A stretch of DNA of 64,000 nucleotides. It comes from Streptomyces sp. NBC_01478 (GTDB taxonomy: Bacteria > Actinomycetota > Actinomycetes > Streptomycetales > Streptomycetaceae). Positions 25,593-33,258 of this stretch are shown one piece after another. The notes under the pieces were generated by a model. The model was not told the origin of the DNA and did no database searches. It saw only the letters and a program-made list of their open reading frames with translations. Made by a program: the position numbers and the translations under genes. The stretch covers positions 248,001 to 312,000 of the forward strand of contig NZ_CP109444.1 of NCBI RefSeq assembly GCF_036227225.1. The letters are read 5' to 3'. The stretch's first letter is position 1, and each line of letters opens with the position of its first letter.

Positions 25593-26408
25593 ATGTCCAC
25601 CTGGCTCATCACCGGTGCCACCTCCGGATTCGGCCGGCTCGTCGCCGACCGCGTCATCGCCTCCGGCAACCAGGTCATCGCCATCGGCCGCCGTCGCGAC
25701 CGCCTCGACGACCTCGTCGCATCCGCACCGGAAGGCCGTGTCACTGCGATCGTCCTCAACTTGACCGACCCCGGCGCGGAGAAGACCGTCGGAGACGCCG
25801 TTCGGGCCGCCGGCGGGCTCGACGTCGTGGTGAACAACGCAGGCTACGGTCTGTTCGGATCAGTCGAGCAAACCAGCGCCGACGAGGCGAAGGCCAACTT
25901 CGACACCAACGTGTCCGCGAATCTGGCCGTACTGCGCGCCACGCTCCCCGCGATCCGCGCGTCGAAGGGTCGCATCGTGCAACTCTCCTCACTGGTGGGG
26001 TCCTTCGCCTGGCCGGCGTCCGGGCTCTACTCGGCGTCGAAGGCCGCTGTGGAGCTCTTCAGCGAAGCGCTCGCTCTCGAACTCGCACCGACTGGCGCAA
26101 AGGTCACCGTGATCCAGCCCGGCATGTTCGCAACCGAGTTCACCACCTCGGCTCACGTCGTACCGCCGAGCGAGCCCTACCTGCCCACCGTCGGCGCGTT
26201 CCTCGAGCACGTTTCGCAGATTCCCGCCGACGCGATGGGTGACCCGAACGCGGTGGCGGACGCGATTCTCACCGTCGCGACCATGGACGAGCCGCCGCTG
26301 CGACTGGCAGTCGGGCAGGACGCGATCGACGCAATCCGGAACGCGCTTCAGACCCGGCTGAGCGAGCTGGATCACTGGGCCGCTACCGATCTCATGCCCG
26401 CGGTCTGA
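25593..26408 (+). CDS. Short-chain dehydrogenase/reductase
   Basis: At 271 residues this is a classical SDR: TGATSGFG cofactor motif at residues 7-14, NNAG at about 86-89, catalytic Ser in VQLSSLVGS and the Tyr/Lys pair in LYSASKAAVELF. The GRRRDRLDD after beta-2 suggests preference for NADP(H). It resembles the SDR oxidoreductases commonly divergent from MmyB-type regulators in actinomycetes; its substrate is unknown. A strong hairpin follows at 26425-26450. Confidence 0.93.
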   Translation: MSTWLITGATSGFGRLVADRVIASGNQVIAIGRRRDRLDDLVASAPEGRVTAIVLNLTDPGAEKTVGDAVRAAGGLDVVVNNAGYGLFGSVEQTSADEAKANFDTNVSANLAVLRATLPAIRASKGRIVQLSSLVGSFAWPASGLYSASKAAVELFSEALALELAPTGAKVTVIQPGMFATEFTTSAHVVPPSEPYLPTVGAFLEHVSQIPADAMGDPNAVADAILTVATMDEPPLRLAVGQDAIDAIRNALQTRLSELDHWAATDLMPAV

Positions 26409-26424
26409 GCATCCGACGCCGCCA

Positions 26425-26450
26425 GGCTGGAGGGACCGAACCTTCCAGCC
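26425..26450 (+). terminator. Hairpin terminator after the SDR gene
   Basis: GGCTGGAGGG pairs with CCTTCCAGCC around a 6-nt loop (9 of 10 pairs). It starts 17 bp after the SDR stop. There is no U tract, which is usual in Streptomyces. Confidence 0.6.
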
Positions 26451-26505
26451 GGCTCCGCCGGCTCCCATCAGGAACTCACGTGACTCTCCCGAAGGCGATG
26501 AACGG

Positions 26506-27168
26506 GTGAAGCCCCGGACTGGCGATCTGCCGAGGAGAAGACGACCGGTCTACTCGAGCTACCGTGCTCGTACGGCCACTGGGGAGACCGACACTCGTCA
26601 GCGGATCCTGGACGCGGCGCAGGGGCTTATCGCGCACAGCGGCTACGCGGCCTCAGGCCTCACCGTGATCCTCAAGGAAGCCGCGGTCCCCAAGGGATCG
26701 TTCTACCACCACTTCCCGTCGAAGGACGCCTTCGGGGAAGCGCTGATGAAGAACTACTTCCACAGCTACCTGACCACGATGGATCGCATCATCGCCGACA
26801 CGTCAAAGACCGGCGCCGAGCGGACCATGGCGTACTGGCAGTGGTTCTACGACGTCCAGACCGCGGACGACTGCCAAGGGCAGTGCCTGGTCGTCAAGCT
26901 CGCAGCGGAAGTCTCCGACCTCTCGGAAGCGATGCGGCTGCAGCTCGCCGAAGGAACCTCACAGATCATGGATCGGCTGGAGAGGCTCCTGACGATCGCT
27001 CTCGACGACGGCTCCCTTCCCGCCGGCGCCGTGGAAACAACACCCCGAGAACTTGCGCTGAGCCAGTACGACGCGTGGCTCGGCGCGAGCGTGATGACGA
27101 AGGTGCAGCGCACGCCAGACTCCCTGCAGCGAGCCATGGCCAGCACGCGTCGACTGATGAAGCAGTAA
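26506..27168 (+). CDS. TetR/AcrR-family transcriptional regulator
   Basis: The 220-residue protein has its HTH at about 30-75 (DTRQRILDAAQGLIAHSGYA, then VPKGSFYHHFPSKDAFGEAL). Its C-terminal domain (PF16925-like; DDCQGQCLVVKLAAEVSDLS) is like NemR/AcuR-type regulators of electrophile or organic-acid detoxification. The start GTG 26506 has GAAGG nine bases upstream. An identical 17-bp palindromic site lies inside the first codons of this gene (26539-26555) and before the amidase (27211-27227), so it likely represses itself and the amidase. If the real promoter lies inside the current 5' end, the start would be later, but no good in-frame start is seen. Confidence 0.9.
   Translation: MKPRTGDLPRRRRPVYSSYRARTATGETDTRQRILDAAQGLIAHSGYAASGLTVILKEAAVPKGSFYHHFPSKDAFGEALMKNYFHSYLTTMDRIIADTSKTGAERTMAYWQWFYDVQTADDCQGQCLVVKLAAEVSDLSEAMRLQLAEGTSQIMDRLERLLTIALDDGSLPAGAVETTPRELALSQYDAWLGASVMTKVQRTPDSLQRAMASTRRLMKQ
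26539..26555. promoter_or_regulatory. TetR operator, copy 1
   Basis: AGACGACCGGTCTACTC has the palindromic core GACCGGTC, resembling NemR-type boxes (TAGACCGGTCTA). It overlaps codons 12-17 of the regulator as annotated. An identical copy lies at 27211. Confidence 0.7.
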
Positions 27169-27210
27169 TCCCTCCTTTGCGTTGCCAACCGGTGACGCAT
27201 GTCCAATTAG

Positions 27211-27227
27211 AGACGACCGGTCTACTC
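27211..27227. promoter_or_regulatory. TetR operator, copy 2 (amidase promoter)
   Basis: This is an exact copy of the 17-mer AGACGACCGGTCTACTC, 19 bp before the amidase ATG and just after CCAATTAG, which could be a -10-like region. It is shared only with the start of the adjacent TetR gene. Confidence 0.75.
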
Positions 27228-27245
27228 CGGCGTCGAAGGAGAATC

Positions 27246-28652
27246 ATGAACACCGAGCCGATCTACTCGGACGCCTCGGCCCTCGCCGAGCTCATCCGGA
27301 CCGGGAAGGTGACCTCGGTCGAGGTCGTCCAGGCGTATCTCGACCGGATCCACGCCGTCGATCCGCAGCTGAAGGCGATCGTGTCGCTCAACGAGAGCGC
27401 CCTCGATGAGGCGCGGGCCGCCGACGACGCGCTGGCCTCGGGGGAAGCGGTCGGGCCGTTCCACGGCGTGCCGTTCACCGTTAAGGACTCGATCGACACC
27501 GCCGGTGTACTGACCCAGCGCGGGTCGCCGATCTTCGCGGGACGCGTTCCCGACGCCGACGCCACGAGCGTCGCCCGGATGAAGGCGGCCGGAGGCATCC
27601 TGCTGGCCAAGACGAACCTGCCCGAGTTCTCGTACGCCTGTGAGAGCGACAACCTGCTGACCGGTACGACGAACAACCCGTGGAACCTCGAGCGCACCTC
27701 GGGCGGTTCCAGTGGCGGCGAGTCCGCCGCGATCGCGGCCGGGCTGAGCCCGATCGGACTCGGCACCGACCTGACGATCTCGGTCCGCGGTCCGGCGGCG
27801 CTGACCGGCATCGTGGCACTGAAGCCCACCCACGGCCGGGTCCCGATGACCGGGATCTGGCCGCGTGAGCCCCGCCGGGTCTGGCACGTCGGCCCGATGG
27901 CGCGGTCGGTCCGCGACGTCGAGCTGGCGTACTCGGTCCTCAACGGGCCGGACGGCGCCGACGGTGCCTCGGTCGCCCCGAACGGGTACGACGCCGGCGT
28001 CGGCGCGACGCCTTCGCGTCAGCTGCGCGTCGGCTGGTTCGTCGACTCCGGTCTCGGGCCGGTCGACCCGGAGGTCGCCCAGACCGTCCGCAACGCCGCC
28101 GAAGCGCTCCGCGCCGCAGGGGCACAGGTTGAGGAGGTGTCGGTCCCCGCGCTGCGCGTCGACAATCCGCTCGCGCTGTTCTACAAGCAGCACGTCAACG
28201 AGCTCAAGCCGGCCGTCGCCGCCGCGACGGCCGGCCACGAGGGCCAGATGTACAAGTACACCAAGGCCCTGATGGAGACACCGCTCACCCCAGTCGAGGA
28301 GTACGTCGACGTCGAGCAGGCCTTCGACCGGATCCGCGACGGCTACGCCGAGTACTTCTCCCGCTTCGACGCCGTCATCCTGCCCGTGCTCCCAATCCCT
28401 GCGTACCCGCACGGGGCCGCCACGTTCGTGATCGACGGCGAGACCGTCGACGCGGGCCACATCCAGTCCTACACGGTCCAGTTCAACGTCACGGGCCTGC
28501 CCGCTTTGTCGCTGCGCTTCGGGACCAGCTCCGAGGGCCTGCCGATCGGCGTCCAGGTCGCCGCCGCCTGGCACGCCGAGTCGACCGTCCTGCACATCGG
28601 CAAGCTGCTCGAGCAGGCCAGCACCGTTCGAGACCTGCACCCCGAGATCTAG
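27246..28652 (+). CDS. Amidase signature enzyme
   Basis: At 468 residues it belongs to the amidase signature family with the Ser-cisSer-Lys triad: Lys80 in VPFTVKDSID, the Ser pair at 155-156 in TSGGSSGGES, and the expected nucleophile Ser179 in GTDLTISVRGPAALTG. In most relatives the last motif is GGSxR; here it is TISVR, keeping the Ser but replacing both glycines. The family hydrolyses amides and some nitrile-derived or aryl substrates in the cytoplasm. GAAGGAG lies before the ATG. Control by the upstream TetR is implied by the shared operator. A strong terminator follows. Confidence 0.92.
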   Translation: MNTEPIYSDASALAELIRTGKVTSVEVVQAYLDRIHAVDPQLKAIVSLNESALDEARAADDALASGEAVGPFHGVPFTVKDSIDTAGVLTQRGSPIFAGRVPDADATSVARMKAAGGILLAKTNLPEFSYACESDNLLTGTTNNPWNLERTSGGSSGGESAAIAAGLSPIGLGTDLTISVRGPAALTGIVALKPTHGRVPMTGIWPREPRRVWHVGPMARSVRDVELAYSVLNGPDGADGASVAPNGYDAGVGATPSRQLRVGWFVDSGLGPVDPEVAQTVRNAAEALRAAGAQVEEVSVPALRVDNPLALFYKQHVNELKPAVAAATAGHEGQMYKYTKALMETPLTPVEEYVDVEQAFDRIRDGYAEYFSRFDAVILPVLPIPAYPHGAATFVIDGETVDAGHIQSYTVQFNVTGLPALSLRFGTSSEGLPIGVQVAAAWHAESTVLHIGKLLEQASTVRDLHPEI

Positions 28653-28694
28653 AGCCGGGAGGACCGGACGGCGAGGCAACCAGCGAACCCGAAA

Positions 28695-28730
28695 GCGGGT
28701 GCCGGCTACACGTCAGAGCCCGGCACCCGC
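28695..28730 (+). terminator. Hairpin terminator after the amidase
   Basis: GCGGGTGCCGG (28695-28705) pairs perfectly with CCGGCACCCGC (28720-28730), an 11-bp stem with a 14-nt loop, 43 bp after the amidase stop. Confidence 0.78.
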
Positions 28731-28800
28731 CGCCCCGCCTAACGAACTACCTCGTGCACGGTTGGCCGTGGCACGTCGAGGTGTGTGGCGTTGTCGGTGT

Positions 28801-29232
28801 TCAGGCTCGAAGGCCGTGGTCGAGGGTGGTGGTCTGCTGATGTGAGAGCAGACCGGCGACGGCCTGGACGATGTCACTCATGCGTTCACGGCGGCCAAGG
28901 TGGCGGGCGAGAGCCCGCCAGTTCTTGAGGTGTGCGATGCCGTGCTCGACACGGATGCGCTGTGAAGAGTGCGCCTTGCGCTGCTGTTCGAGCCGCTCCT
29001 CGTACCAGGCGGGAGCGTTCTTCTTGAACTTGCGATGTAGCGGTGTCACCACGAGTCCGCCGGTCTGCGCGCCCATGCCCTGGAAGCCGACATCCGCGAG
29101 GATCTCCATGAACGGGCCGCCGGCCAGGGACTCAACCAGTCCCAGATGCCGGGCCTGGGTGATGTCGGCGCAACTGCCTGGCCGTACAGAGCTACAGAAC
29201 AACACGCGCCCCTCGGCGTCCGTGCGGACCAT
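28801..29232 (-). CDS. IS5-family transposase, C-terminal frame
   Basis: The 143-residue frame continues the DDE_Tnp_4 core: MVRTDAEGRVLFCSSVRPGS, CADITQARHLGLVESLAGGP, then FMEILADVGFQGMGAQTGGL with a catalytic Asp, and the C-terminal Glu in RIRVEHGIAHLKNWRALARH. It overlaps the N-terminal frame by 41 bp in a different reading frame. Confidence 0.8.
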   Translation of the reverse strand: MVRTDAEGRVLFCSSVRPGSCADITQARHLGLVESLAGGPFMEILADVGFQGMGAQTGGLVVTPLHRKFKKNAPAWYEERLEQQRKAHSSQRIRVEHGIAHLKNWRALARHLGRRERMSDIVQAVAGLLSHQQTTTLDHGLRA

Positions 29233-29737
29233 CGACTTTCACGGCGTTCTGCTTGGTCTTCCCGGAGACGAACCTGTCCCGGTCTTTGCAGCCGGCGGCC
29301 GGGCGCCGCACACGGATCTCCGTGCCATCGATGATCCCGGTCCCACCGTCGGCACCCAGGTACTCAACGACCTCGGCGAGAGTCCGCAGCCGCATGTCCG
29401 GCGCGACGGTACAGCCCCGTTGCGCGAGCAGTGGCCGCACTTCACCGATGGCCCGGGTGATGGTGGAGCGGTCCACGCCGAACCAGCAGGCCAGCACGTC
29501 ATGAGTGGTGCCATGGCGCAGACTCACCAGAGTCGCCAGCAGCCGGTCAATGAAGACGAACTGGTGCTTCGCCCCGGCCCCTACCGCCCGTCGTCGCGGC
29601 CCAGTCATGAGGCGTGCCTGATGCTGCGCGTGCCACAACGGCCCTATATCAGCGACGAGTTCAGCAATCAGCGTCGGCGACAATCCAGTGATCCGGTACT
29701 CCGCCACGATCAATTCGCGCGCCCCAGCCCGCATCAT
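29192..29737 (-). CDS. IS5-family transposase, N-terminal frame
   Basis: This 181-residue frame carries the helix-turn-helix (LRHGTTHDVLACWFGVDRST, ITRAIGEVRPLL) and the first catalytic Asp in GTGIIDGTEIRVRRP. It then runs KTKQNAVKV and leaves the family pattern, because one extra base shifts the frame relative to the downstream part at 28801-29232. Either the IS uses programmed frameshifting or this copy is inactive. The site lies at about 29225-29235. Confidence 0.8.
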   Translation of the reverse strand: MMRAGARELIVAEYRITGLSPTLIAELVADIGPLWHAQHQARLMTGPRRRAVGAGAKHQFVFIDRLLATLVSLRHGTTHDVLACWFGVDRSTITRAIGEVRPLLAQRGCTVAPDMRLRTLAEVVEYLGADGGTGIIDGTEIRVRRPAAGCKDRDRFVSGKTKQNAVKVDGPHGRRGARVVL

Positions 29738-29876
29738 GCCCGGTTCAACGAGCTACCCGGGGCCAAGCCACGGCCAACCGTGCACGAGGTCGTTAGCGCA
29801 CGCATCCCCGTCGCACTGGCAAGAGCGACACCATCACCAGCCTGTCCGTGCTGTCCGCATCGAATGTGCTCCTCAC

Positions 29877-30330
29877 GCGCCCTGTTCCTTCCGCCGACCG
29901 CCTGCCGACGTGGCCGGGCCACGCGCCAGATCGTTCAGCACTTCCCGGGCGGCCCGCGTTCCCGACGCCAGTACGCACTGCCCGGTCCGAAACGAGTCGT
30001 GGGGCTGCGCCGCCAGGGCGACAGCAACGCCCCCTCACCCACGGCATCACCGGCACTGGGCACGTCCACGCCGAGTACGGAGCTGGGAGACCAGCACGGT
30101 GCCCGGTGGCGGGTAGGTGGGCGCGACCTCGGTGAGCACACAGGTGTTCAGCACCACCCCTGCACCGTCGACAACCAGTGTCGATTCCGCCAGCGGCGTG
30201 CTGTGGGCCGCTTGGTAGTAGGTGGAGACGGTACGGCCCTCCGCCCTTCGCAGGCCGGCGCGGCACCCAGATCCGACTGGGCCGTGCCGAACCGAGCGCG
30301 GCCGAACGCGATCAGCCGTCGCTCGCTGGT
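29877..30330 (-). pseudogene. Remnant of an FAD-dependent oxidoreductase (amine-oxidase/desaturase type)
   Basis: In shifting minus-strand frames the sequence reads RTVSTYYQAAHSTPLAESTL, VVDGAGVVLNTCVLTEVAPT and YPPPGTVLVS. After a frame change come SSVLGVDVPSAGDAVGEG and then FRTGQCVLASGTRAAREVLN followed by a stop at about 29877. This order fits the C-terminal part of NAD(P)/FAD-dependent oxidoreductases, ending in the segment that carries the SGxRAA helix. The N-terminal FAD fold is missing, and at least two frameshifts are present. Confidence 0.5.
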
Positions 30331-30361
30331 ACTCCCGGCCTCAGCGGTCCTGCACCCGACG

Positions 30362-33136
30362 TCACTCCGGCCGCCGGACGCGGTCGAGGACGTCGCGCAG
30401 TTGGACGCGGCCGGTGATACCGAGCTTGGGGAAGATCTTGTGCAGGTGGAAGCCGACGGTGCGGTGGGAGAGATAGAGCCGAGTGCCGATGTCCCGGTTC
30501 GTCAGGCCCTCCGCTGCCAGTTCGGCGATCTGCAACTCCTGGGGCGTCAGGTCGGCCAGGACGTCGTGAACGGCGGGAGGTGCCACGGCCACGCCCGCCG
30601 CGCGGAGTTCCGCGGCGGTGCGCTCGGCCCAGGGGCGTGCGTCCAGTCGTTCGAAAATGTCGAGGGCCGTGCCGAGGAGGGGACGTGCTTCGGCGGTGCG
30701 TCGGCGGCGCCGTAGCCACTCGGCGAAGTCGAGGTGGGCGAGGGCGTGTTCGAAGGGCCAGCGGGCGCCGGCCGGGTCGCCGATCGCCGCACGGAAACGG
30801 GACTCCGCGTCGTCGGGATCGCTCAGCAGTGCCGCGGCGCGGTGCACGATCGCGGCCAGACGGGCGGAGCGCCGCTGTTCCAGGGTCCGCTCGGCGGCGT
30901 GGAGCACGGCACGGGCGTCGTCCGCCTGTCCGGCCCGGACGGCTGCGGCCGCGAGATCGGCAAGGCAGTAGAGGGAGGCGTGGTAGTGGACGGGGACCGG
31001 GCGGGCGTCCTGGGTGAAGGCGCGGCGGAGTTGGCCGTACGCCGTCTCGTGGTCGCCCTCCGCCAGGGCGGCCAGGGCGAGCGCGTGCCGGTGACGCACG
31101 TACAGGCTGCGGGACTTCCGCAGATCCCGGCCGCGGACGGCGTCGTCCACCTGCGCCCGCGCGCCCGCGCTGTCCCCCCGAGCGGCGCGCAGGGTGGCCT
31201 GAAGGAGGGGCGACCCCACCATGACGTTGTCCGCGCCCGCCTCCGTCGCCGTCCAGAGGGCCTCCTCGGCGGCGGCCTGCGCCGCGCTCCAGGCTCCGCT
31301 CTCGAAGTGCGCCAGGGCCAGGGCCTGCGCGACGGTGCAGTTGGCGCCGGCCGTGGCGGCCCGGCGCAGCTGGTCCATGGCCTGGTCGAGCAGGCGTACG
31401 GCCTCGTCGGTCTCGTCCAGGATCCAGGCCGCGCCGCCGAGAGAGACAAGGCCGGTCAGGGAGCCGTCCGGCAGGGTTTCGACGGCGTGGTGCAGGCTCT
31501 TCAGCGTTTGTTGCCGGTCCGTGAACGGCCGGCCGGCCGCCCGCGGCCAGACGCGGTCGGTCTCGTCCGGCTGCCGGGCGATGAGGCCGTCGATCCGCTG
31601 GATGTCGTGCCGGTAGCGAGGGTCACCCGAGTTGTACGCCGGGGTCGCCGCAGTGCCCAGGGCGCTCAGGGCCAGGGCCGGCGCAGGGGCGGCCATGGAT
31701 TCGGCCACGGGGAGCAGGAAGGCCAGGGAGTCGTCGTGCCGCAGGGTGACAGCCAGGGACCAGCCGGCCCGCAGGGAGGCTTCGGCGAGAAGCTGGGGGT
31801 CGTCCGTGAGGCCGTCGACGCGGCCCGCGATCTCCCCCACCCACTGCGGGTGCCCCGCGTACATGGCGGAGGTGGCCGCTGCGAGCAGGCGGCGGGCGCG
31901 TTCCCGCGGATCGGGGGTGAGTTCGGCGGCGCGTTCGAGGGCGGTCGCCGCGGCCGCGTGGCCGCCGCGGTGCTGGAGGCGTTCCGCGCTCTCGGCCAGG
32001 GCACGGGCGACGCCTTCGTCCGGGCCGAGCGCGGCGGCGGCGAGGTGCCAGGCACGGCGGTCGGGTTCGTGCGCGAACGCGGCGGCGAGGGTGAGGTGGG
32101 CGTCGCGGCGTTCGGCGAAGGAGGCGGCCTGGTACACGGCGGAGCGGACCAGGGGGTGGCGGAGCCTTGCCCGGCCGCCGTCGACGCGTACGAGCCCCGC
32201 CTGCTCGGCGGGTTCCCAGACTTCCGGTCCGGCCGCATCCGGTACGTCCGAGAGCTGTGCGGTGCCCGCGGCGGCCACCAGGAGCAGGGCTCGTCGGGTC
32301 GCGGGTGGCACCGTGGGCAGGTCGACGGCGAACAGGTGTTCAAGGCGAGCGGTGAGTGGCAGCGAATCGAACGGGCCGAGGTTGCCGCCGTCCGGATCCC
32401 TGGCGAAGGCCCGCGCGAGTTCGATGAGGGCGAGCGGGTTCCCGGCTGCTTCGTTGAGGATCCGTGAACGGACCCGGCCCCGGGGCGGCTGCGGCTGTCG
32501 CTCCAGCAGGAGCCCGGCCGATGCCCGGTCCAGCGGATCGACGGTCAGATGCGGGAAGTCACGGTCGAAGCGCGCCGGCACCGCCCCGTCTCGTGCCGCG
32601 AGCAGGAGGACAGCGGGTTCCCTGTCGAGCCGCCGGGCGACGAAGGCGAGCACGTCCAGCGAGCCGACGTCCAACCACTGGGCGTCGTCGACGGCTATCA
32701 GCAGCGGACGCTCAGCCGCCGTGTCCGAGAGCAGCGTCAGCACCGCGGTTCTGATCAACAGTGGTTCGGGGGCCGGTGATCCGTCGGCCTGATCCATGCC
32801 GAACGCGTGGCGCAGGGCGTCGCGCTGACGCGCCGGAAGCCTGTCGACGCCGTCGAGCACGGGACGCAGCATCTGGTGCACCCCGGCGAAGCCGAGGTCC
32901 TGCTCGCCCTCGCAGCCCCGTACCCTCACCACGCGTCGGCCGCGGTCCGCGGCCTGCGTGGCGGCCCGGTCGACCAGGGTGCTCTTTCCCGCCCCCGGCT
33001 CACCGGTCAGCACCAGCACCTTGGGGCCGTCGCCGTCCACCGCGTCGACCAGCCGCGTGATCCGTGACATCTCACGATCCCTACCGAGGATCGCCGGCCC
33101 GTGTCCCTGCTCGGCACCGAAGTCACCGACGTCCAT
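30362..33136 (-). CDS. LAL-type LuxR-family transcriptional regulator
   Basis: At 924 residues this is a large ATP-binding regulator of the LuxR family. The Walker A motif GEPGAGKST is at about 45-53, and the Walker B-like LLIAVDDAQWLDVGSLDVLA at about 150-170. A long helical TPR-like middle follows, and the GerE/LuxR HTH is at the C-terminus (LTPQELQIAELAAEGLTNRD, then YLSHRTVGFHLHKIFPKLGI). Such proteins activate secondary-metabolite or sugar genes. I chose ATG 33136; upstream GTG/ATG codons have weaker signals. It is divergent from a second LAL regulator at 33259, with only 122 bp between. Confidence 0.92.
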   Translation of the reverse strand: MDVGDFGAEQGHGPAILGRDREMSRITRLVDAVDGDGPKVLVLTGEPGAGKSTLVDRAATQAADRGRRVVRVRGCEGEQDLGFAGVHQMLRPVLDGVDRLPARQRDALRHAFGMDQADGSPAPEPLLIRTAVLTLLSDTAAERPLLIAVDDAQWLDVGSLDVLAFVARRLDREPAVLLLAARDGAVPARFDRDFPHLTVDPLDRASAGLLLERQPQPPRGRVRSRILNEAAGNPLALIELARAFARDPDGGNLGPFDSLPLTARLEHLFAVDLPTVPPATRRALLLVAAAGTAQLSDVPDAAGPEVWEPAEQAGLVRVDGGRARLRHPLVRSAVYQAASFAERRDAHLTLAAAFAHEPDRRAWHLAAAALGPDEGVARALAESAERLQHRGGHAAAATALERAAELTPDPRERARRLLAAATSAMYAGHPQWVGEIAGRVDGLTDDPQLLAEASLRAGWSLAVTLRHDDSLAFLLPVAESMAAPAPALALSALGTAATPAYNSGDPRYRHDIQRIDGLIARQPDETDRVWPRAAGRPFTDRQQTLKSLHHAVETLPDGSLTGLVSLGGAAWILDETDEAVRLLDQAMDQLRRAATAGANCTVAQALALAHFESGAWSAAQAAAEEALWTATEAGADNVMVGSPLLQATLRAARGDSAGARAQVDDAVRGRDLRKSRSLYVRHRHALALAALAEGDHETAYGQLRRAFTQDARPVPVHYHASLYCLADLAAAAVRAGQADDARAVLHAAERTLEQRRSARLAAIVHRAAALLSDPDDAESRFRAAIGDPAGARWPFEHALAHLDFAEWLRRRRRTAEARPLLGTALDIFERLDARPWAERTAAELRAAGVAVAPPAVHDVLADLTPQELQIAELAAEGLTNRDIGTRLYLSHRTVGFHLHKIFPKLGITGRVQLRDVLDRVRRPE

Positions 33137-33258
33137 GAAGTTCCGTTCTCCCCACCGCTCATGTCCCATCCTGCCAGGGCCGCCGCGCACGACTGGTCAC
33201 ATGACAGAAGCGGTGCTCGTCGCACCCCTGGCAGCATCCGGTCTCCGGGCGGAGCAGA

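Larger units (their letters stand above)
28751..29788 (-). mobile_element. IS5-family insertion sequence (DDE_Tnp_4), about 1.04 kb
   Basis: Inverted repeats starting CTCGTGCACGGTTGGCCGTG lie at 28751-28772 and, complementary, at 29767-29788. Outer CTAACGA sequences on both sides may extend them. The transposase is in two overlapping minus-strand frames. The truncated copy at 22898 belongs to the same family. Confidence 0.85.

Noticed and set aside
29793..30266. Minus-strand hypothetical gene of about 157 codons
   Set aside because: Motifs of a flavin oxidoreductase are found in other frames of the same strand, so this is a shadow of a pseudogene.
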